In this document: positions 62,401-64,000 of the stretch, piece after piece
How the letters are laid out: every line of letters starts with the position of its first letter
How positions within the stretch are numbered: the first letter of the stretch is position 1
DNA from: Nematostella vectensis
Lineage: Eukaryota; Cnidaria; Anthozoa; Actiniaria; Edwardsiidae
Reading direction: 5' to 3'
Assembly (NCBI RefSeq): GCF_932526225.1
Contig: NC_064042.1
Span: 10,244,540 to 10,308,539 of the forward strand
Length of the DNA stretch: 64,000 nucleotides
Notes under the pieces: model-generated
Seen by the model: only the letters and a program-made list of their open reading frames with translations
The model's database searches: none
Told to the model about the DNA's origin: nothing
Program-made: the position numbers and the translations under genes

Positions 62401-64000
62401 AAAAGCATTTGCAGCATATGAAGGCGGAGAAGGACAAGGTTCAGGCGGCGTACAACGCTCTCAAGAAACAGTGGGAGGAGCATAAGTTGACGTGTAATAA
62501 GAGCAACCAGGTATACATGATGCGTCCGGCTCCCTCGAGAGTTGACTTATATTCAAAGCCCTGTGCAAATATTCTGGCATAGCCGTTGTATTTTTGTATT
62601 ATTGTTTATATTATAAAGAATAACGAAAGAGTAGCTGGTCGACAATACTTTTAACTAACGCGTACCCTTTGAAATTAAGATTATCTATCTACTGGCCTAA
62701 ACTAGTACTTTTATTTTGTCGCCGTAATGATGGTCGATGGTCGTGATGTGTAGCTTTTTGCTCCCTATTTCGCTAAAGTTTTCCTACTTTTAGGAATTAG
62801 TCAACAAAGTAAAGTCTCTTAACGATGACAAGCAAAAACACATGAAGCAGATCAAACTGTTAACCGAGCAAAAAAGAGCTCTAAAGGAATCCAGCGAGGA
62901 GGCGAAAAGGCGAGTTGCTTCCTTAACAGAGGAGAGGAACGGCCTAGAAAAGACTAACAACGAACAAGAGGCAGCGATTCGAGACGTGAATGAGAGGATA
63001 GCGGGGATTGAAGAAGAGAAGCGAACCTTACAGAGGCAGGTGGCGACTCAAGCGAATGAAAGAAGCGCTCTTCACAGTGATTTGTCCGCAGTTAACGAGA
63101 CCGCGCAGAATATTGAGCGAGAACGCGAGGTATGAGATCATTCTACTGTTGACGCCGTGGTGTGGTTACAGAGCCTCTGACGTGAGTTACTTGGGTTTAC
63201 AAGATTTTGTCGAATCCCGGCATTGAAAAAGTCAGTAGATAGAGACGTAGGAGGCTCTGGACCAGGTAGGGGCTTTAGGAACCTTTGTGGTTTAATTTTT
63301 TGTCAAGTAAGGCGGAAGGGTGGGTTGGGGAAAGGGGCCTAGTTGGACCCTACGTCAGGTCTAAGAACCGTCTTTATAGATCCCCACGCAGACTGTTTGG
63401 TATTGCTTATTACCTTATTTATTTTTACCACTTTCCGTGCGCAGTGTTTGGGTAATTTGGGTCTTTTGACCAATTAAAGAGCCTTAGTTATCCGCACCGT
63501 TGTTATTGTTTTTAACTAATTTTGAAAGACAGATTATGTGAAGAAATATTAAAAATAACCATCATAATTTGTACTTCATTTAACAAATTCAATTGAAAAT
63601 GTCGAAATGGCTTTTCCCAATTAGCTGACGGAAATGGATGCTTTCTCACACTTGGTACTTTGCAAGGATGACAAAATGGTTACTGACATAGACTCATTTA
63701 CATTCATTAGGATTGCTGTTTCTAAGGCTCCCTTGACATTTTATTTTTCCAGGATTTTAGAGGAAAGATTTTATAACATCTTCTGTCTCAAACCTCTCTT
63801 GAAAAGGATAATTCTGCCTTTCCATTGTAGAAATTTTCAAGGTCCCCTTCCATTTTTTCTTATCTCAAGAATTTTAGAAGAATTACTTCTCGTCTCCTAA
63901 AGACAGAATATAGGGTGCAATTTTTTTAAAAGTTTCCCTTCCTTTACCTTCCCAAGGATTTCAGAGAAACTGCTGAGAGGCTGACTGAAGAGAACACCCG
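47417..64000 (+). CDS. GCC2: GCC2 (GCC185) golgin, 5' part; continues past the window
   Basis: Exons: 47417-47428 (tentative), 49640-49768, 49969-50053, 50229-50338, 50700-50822, 51449-51553, 51979-52074, 53841-54032, 54559-54663, 55089-55253, 55776-55880, 57317-57379, 57685-57768, 58828-58932, 59586-59651, 59854-59958, 60533-60637, 61001-61105, 61357-61434, 61717-61797, 62148-62207, 62394-62510, 62794-63129 and 63957 onward. All junctions are phase 0 except 50053/50229 (phase 1). About 858 codons are visible, nearly all heptad coiled coil. Identification rests on the N-terminal LPKEELIKFVKKQM motif in exon 3, which matches the conserved start of vertebrate GCC2. GCC2 is a peripheral trans-Golgi tether for endosome-derived vesicles; its GRIP domain, which binds Arl1/Rab6, is C-terminal and would lie beyond 64000. 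The sequence is open and shows no defect. Confidence 0.8.
48554..48699. mobile_element. Short inverted-repeat element with CAG...CTG ends
   Basis: The left end CAGCGGCGTAGCCAGG is the inverted match, with one difference, of the right end CCTGGCTACGCCCCTG. TAGAT flanks both sides, a 5-bp target duplication. Only 146 bp, non-coding. CAG-type ends with a 5-bp duplication would fit a hAT-related MITE, but this is inferred. Confidence 0.75.
49180..49320 (-). mobile_element. Diverged TTAA-type MITE copy, inverted
   Basis: Reverse-complemented, this stretch aligns with 55360-55497: the CACCAGTT, CCGACG and AACAGGCCATCC blocks and the CTCTAAATTATCA stretch all correspond. It is older and more diverged than the copy at 55347, and its ends are not intact. 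Confidence 0.55.
49969..50053 (+). CDS. GCC2: GCC2 exon 3: conserved N-terminal motif
   Basis: Begins after TGTTTCAG and encodes LDSLPKEELIKFVKKQM followed by ALLKQSRSKCE. This short basic-hydrophobic motif before the coiled coil is the most recognisable part of GCC2 and is the basis for the name. Ends in phase 1, the only non-zero phase in the visible gene. Confidence 0.85.
50855..51165. repeat. Intron 5 minisatellite
   Basis: Tandem, imperfect units with recurring GTGAGAGGAGGGGAA, CTTGTACAAGTAGAAACACA, GCAAATGAACTACAGTATTC and GATTATTCACATC blocks. Unit length is about 65-75 bp and two alternating unit types are visible, giving a higher-order period of about 150 bp. Confidence 0.75.
52223..52786. 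mobile_element. Inverted-repeat element in GCC2 intron 7
   Basis: The left end CAGGGCTTCTGGAATT is matched in inverted orientation by AATTCCAGAAGCCCTG at the right end. AAAAAT flanks both sides. The 564-bp body carries many internal CGCGTAATTTAGC-type subrepeats, denser towards the ends. No transposase frame; a non-autonomous DNA transposon. Confidence 0.8.
52787..53840. other. Rest of GCC2 intron 7
   Basis: AT-rich sequence with scattered GTAACGTTCGTAACG and GTTACGGACGTTACA blocks, which also occur left of the transposon near 52163, so an older repeat may have been split by it. No exon seen. Confidence 0.4.
54235..54370 (+). repeat. Exon-8-like direct repeats in intron 8
   Basis: Two units starting AAATCAGGTTAA (about 54240 and 54299), each with an (A/G)CCTGT block and a CAAGTTTG- or TAGGTTTA-like end. 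They resemble exon 8 sequence around 53903 (GCAAGTTAACTCAAACCTGC). The match is partial, so these may be decayed exon fragments. Confidence 0.35.
55347..55600. mobile_element. piggyBac-like MITE with TTAA target duplication
   Basis: TTAA at 55347-55350 and 55597-55600 flank inverted ends AGCCGCATTGTCACCAGTTT / AAACTGGTGACAATGCGGCT, continuing through ACTTCCGG. The length is 254 bp with no coding capacity. An exact TTAA target site is the hallmark of piggyBac-family transposition. Confidence 0.85.
56770..57185. repeat. Intron 11 minisatellite
   Basis: Four to five imperfect units of about 90-97 bp built from TTCCTAGAAATGTT, GCGCTTTCTATAAATTTAA, AAATATTCATCCACATGTAT and TGCAATTGTTCC. The left part of this intron (55881-56770) shows no other structure. 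Confidence 0.8.
58130..58630. repeat. Intron 13 minisatellite
   Basis: Units of about 70-80 bp built from ATTGGTACCATTTGGGAATG, TCTGGGTAATATTCGTG and TAGACTCGGTACTTATCAA. The right half (58430-58630) is most regular and the left half is decayed. Confidence 0.8.
60017..60515. repeat. GAT-rich trinucleotide microsatellite in intron 16
   Basis: About 500 bp of imperfect GAT/GAC/GGT repeats, interrupted at about 60230-60330, ending only some 18 bp before the next exon. It leaves a very poor polypyrimidine tract (TTAACCTTGTTTGTAG) for the acceptor of 60533. Confidence 0.85.
60695..60937. mobile_element. Inverted-repeat element with CAGGCCCGTA ends in intron 17
   Basis: The left end CAGGCCCGTATCCAAGG and right end CCTGGGTACGGGCCTG are inverted with few mismatches. 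AGATA flanks both sides (5-bp duplication). The interior has poly-G/poly-C runs and a GGTTTCGCACCCCCC stretch mirroring GGGGGTGCGAACGG near the left. Resembles the element at 48554 in end structure. Confidence 0.75.
61775..62130 (+). repeat. Tandem copies of the exon-20 donor junction
   Basis: The last about 23 nt of exon 20 plus about 65 nt of following intron are repeated four times (starts near 61775, 61865, 61956, 62050). Each has an AGCTC-(A/G)-(A/T)GTCC-like start and ends ATGATTGACAACGTATGA-like. The second copy keeps GAACAG-GTGAT, the third is degraded, and in the fourth the donor GT is changed to TT. Confidence 0.8.
62794..63129 (+). CDS. GCC2: GCC2 exon 23: 112-codon coiled-coil exon
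   Basis: The longest coiled-coil exon, 336 nt or exactly 16 heptads, entered after CTTTTAG and left at GTATGAG. Rich in Lys, Glu, Arg and Gln with regular Leu, Val and Ile positions (for example VKSLNDDKQKHMKQIKLLTE). Continuous helix is expected. Confidence 0.85.
63645..63960 (+). repeat. Threefold acceptor-region repeat before GCC2 exon 24
   Basis: Three similar stretches each combine TCC-rich pyrimidine tracts, an AG and GA(T)TTTAGAG(G)AA: acceptor-like AGs at 63752, 63869 and 63956. Only the third leads into a continuing open frame (DFRETAERLTEENT). The first two hit stops within a few codons or lack the frame. Confidence 0.5.

Noticed and set aside
1-64000. Assembly artefact as an explanation for the whole array
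   Set aside because: Units differ by many scattered substitutions, a unit-specific transposon, distinct satellite types and copy-specific coding changes, which a simple mis-assembly duplicate would not show. Read depth would be decisive.
1-64000. CRISPR arrays, rRNA, tRNA or bacterial operons
   Set aside because: No regular spacer-repeat pattern, no cloverleaf or rRNA-like conserved blocks seen, and gene structure is clearly spliced and eukaryotic.

Overview
The window is metazoan nuclear DNA: genes are split by GT-AG introns, short inverted-repeat DNA transposons and microsatellites are common, and the right half carries an orthologue of the trans-Golgi golgin GCC2. The transposon types, the poly-G/poly-C runs and the intron sizes suggest a cnidarian, most likely an anthozoan such as Nematostella. 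This species call is an inference from sequence style, not from an alignment.

Left part (1-46161): a head-to-tail tandem array of one large unit, present as three full units (1-12240, 12241-26248, 26249-39004) and one truncated unit (39005-46161). The array probably continues upstream of the window. Each gene starts near the end of one unit and finishes in the next, giving four copies of one gene, called A to D here. Copy A lacks its 5' exons because they lie outside the window. The six-exon model encodes a membrane protein I do not recognise. It has a hydrophobic leader, a short ectodomain with two near-identical exon-encoded repeats and N-glycosylation sequons, one membrane helix, and a Ser/Thr-rich tail of about 920-1040 residues from one huge last exon. 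The tail has an internal 264-codon duplication and a 102-bp in-frame minisatellite with 2, 5, 4 and 3 units in A, B, C and D. Copy D has a stop codon in its leader although its 2.9-kb last exon is open. Copy C has an in-frame 30-bp duplication in exon 4.

The 6-8 kb spacers hold a polyadenylation site, AT-rich DNA, minus-strand coding-like relics that are broken in some copies, an old 0.67-kb internal tandem duplication, a hairpin element, and a long (ATATT)n array just upstream of each promoter. In the second spacer that array switches to about 220 copies of ATATC. A 1,170-bp inverted-repeat transposon is present only in the second spacer. Conserved CRE and octamer motifs lie between the pentanucleotide array and the start codon.

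Right part (46162-64000): unique sequence, then the plus-strand GCC2 gene, of which 24 coding exons are visible before the window ends. Almost all junctions are phase 0. Ten of the 18 coiled-coil exons are multiples of 21 nt, that is whole heptads, and seven are exactly 105 nt. Its introns carry several inverted-repeat elements, minisatellites, a GAT-rich microsatellite and local tandem duplications that copied exon-intron junctions. No rRNA, tRNA, CRISPR or prokaryotic feature was seen.
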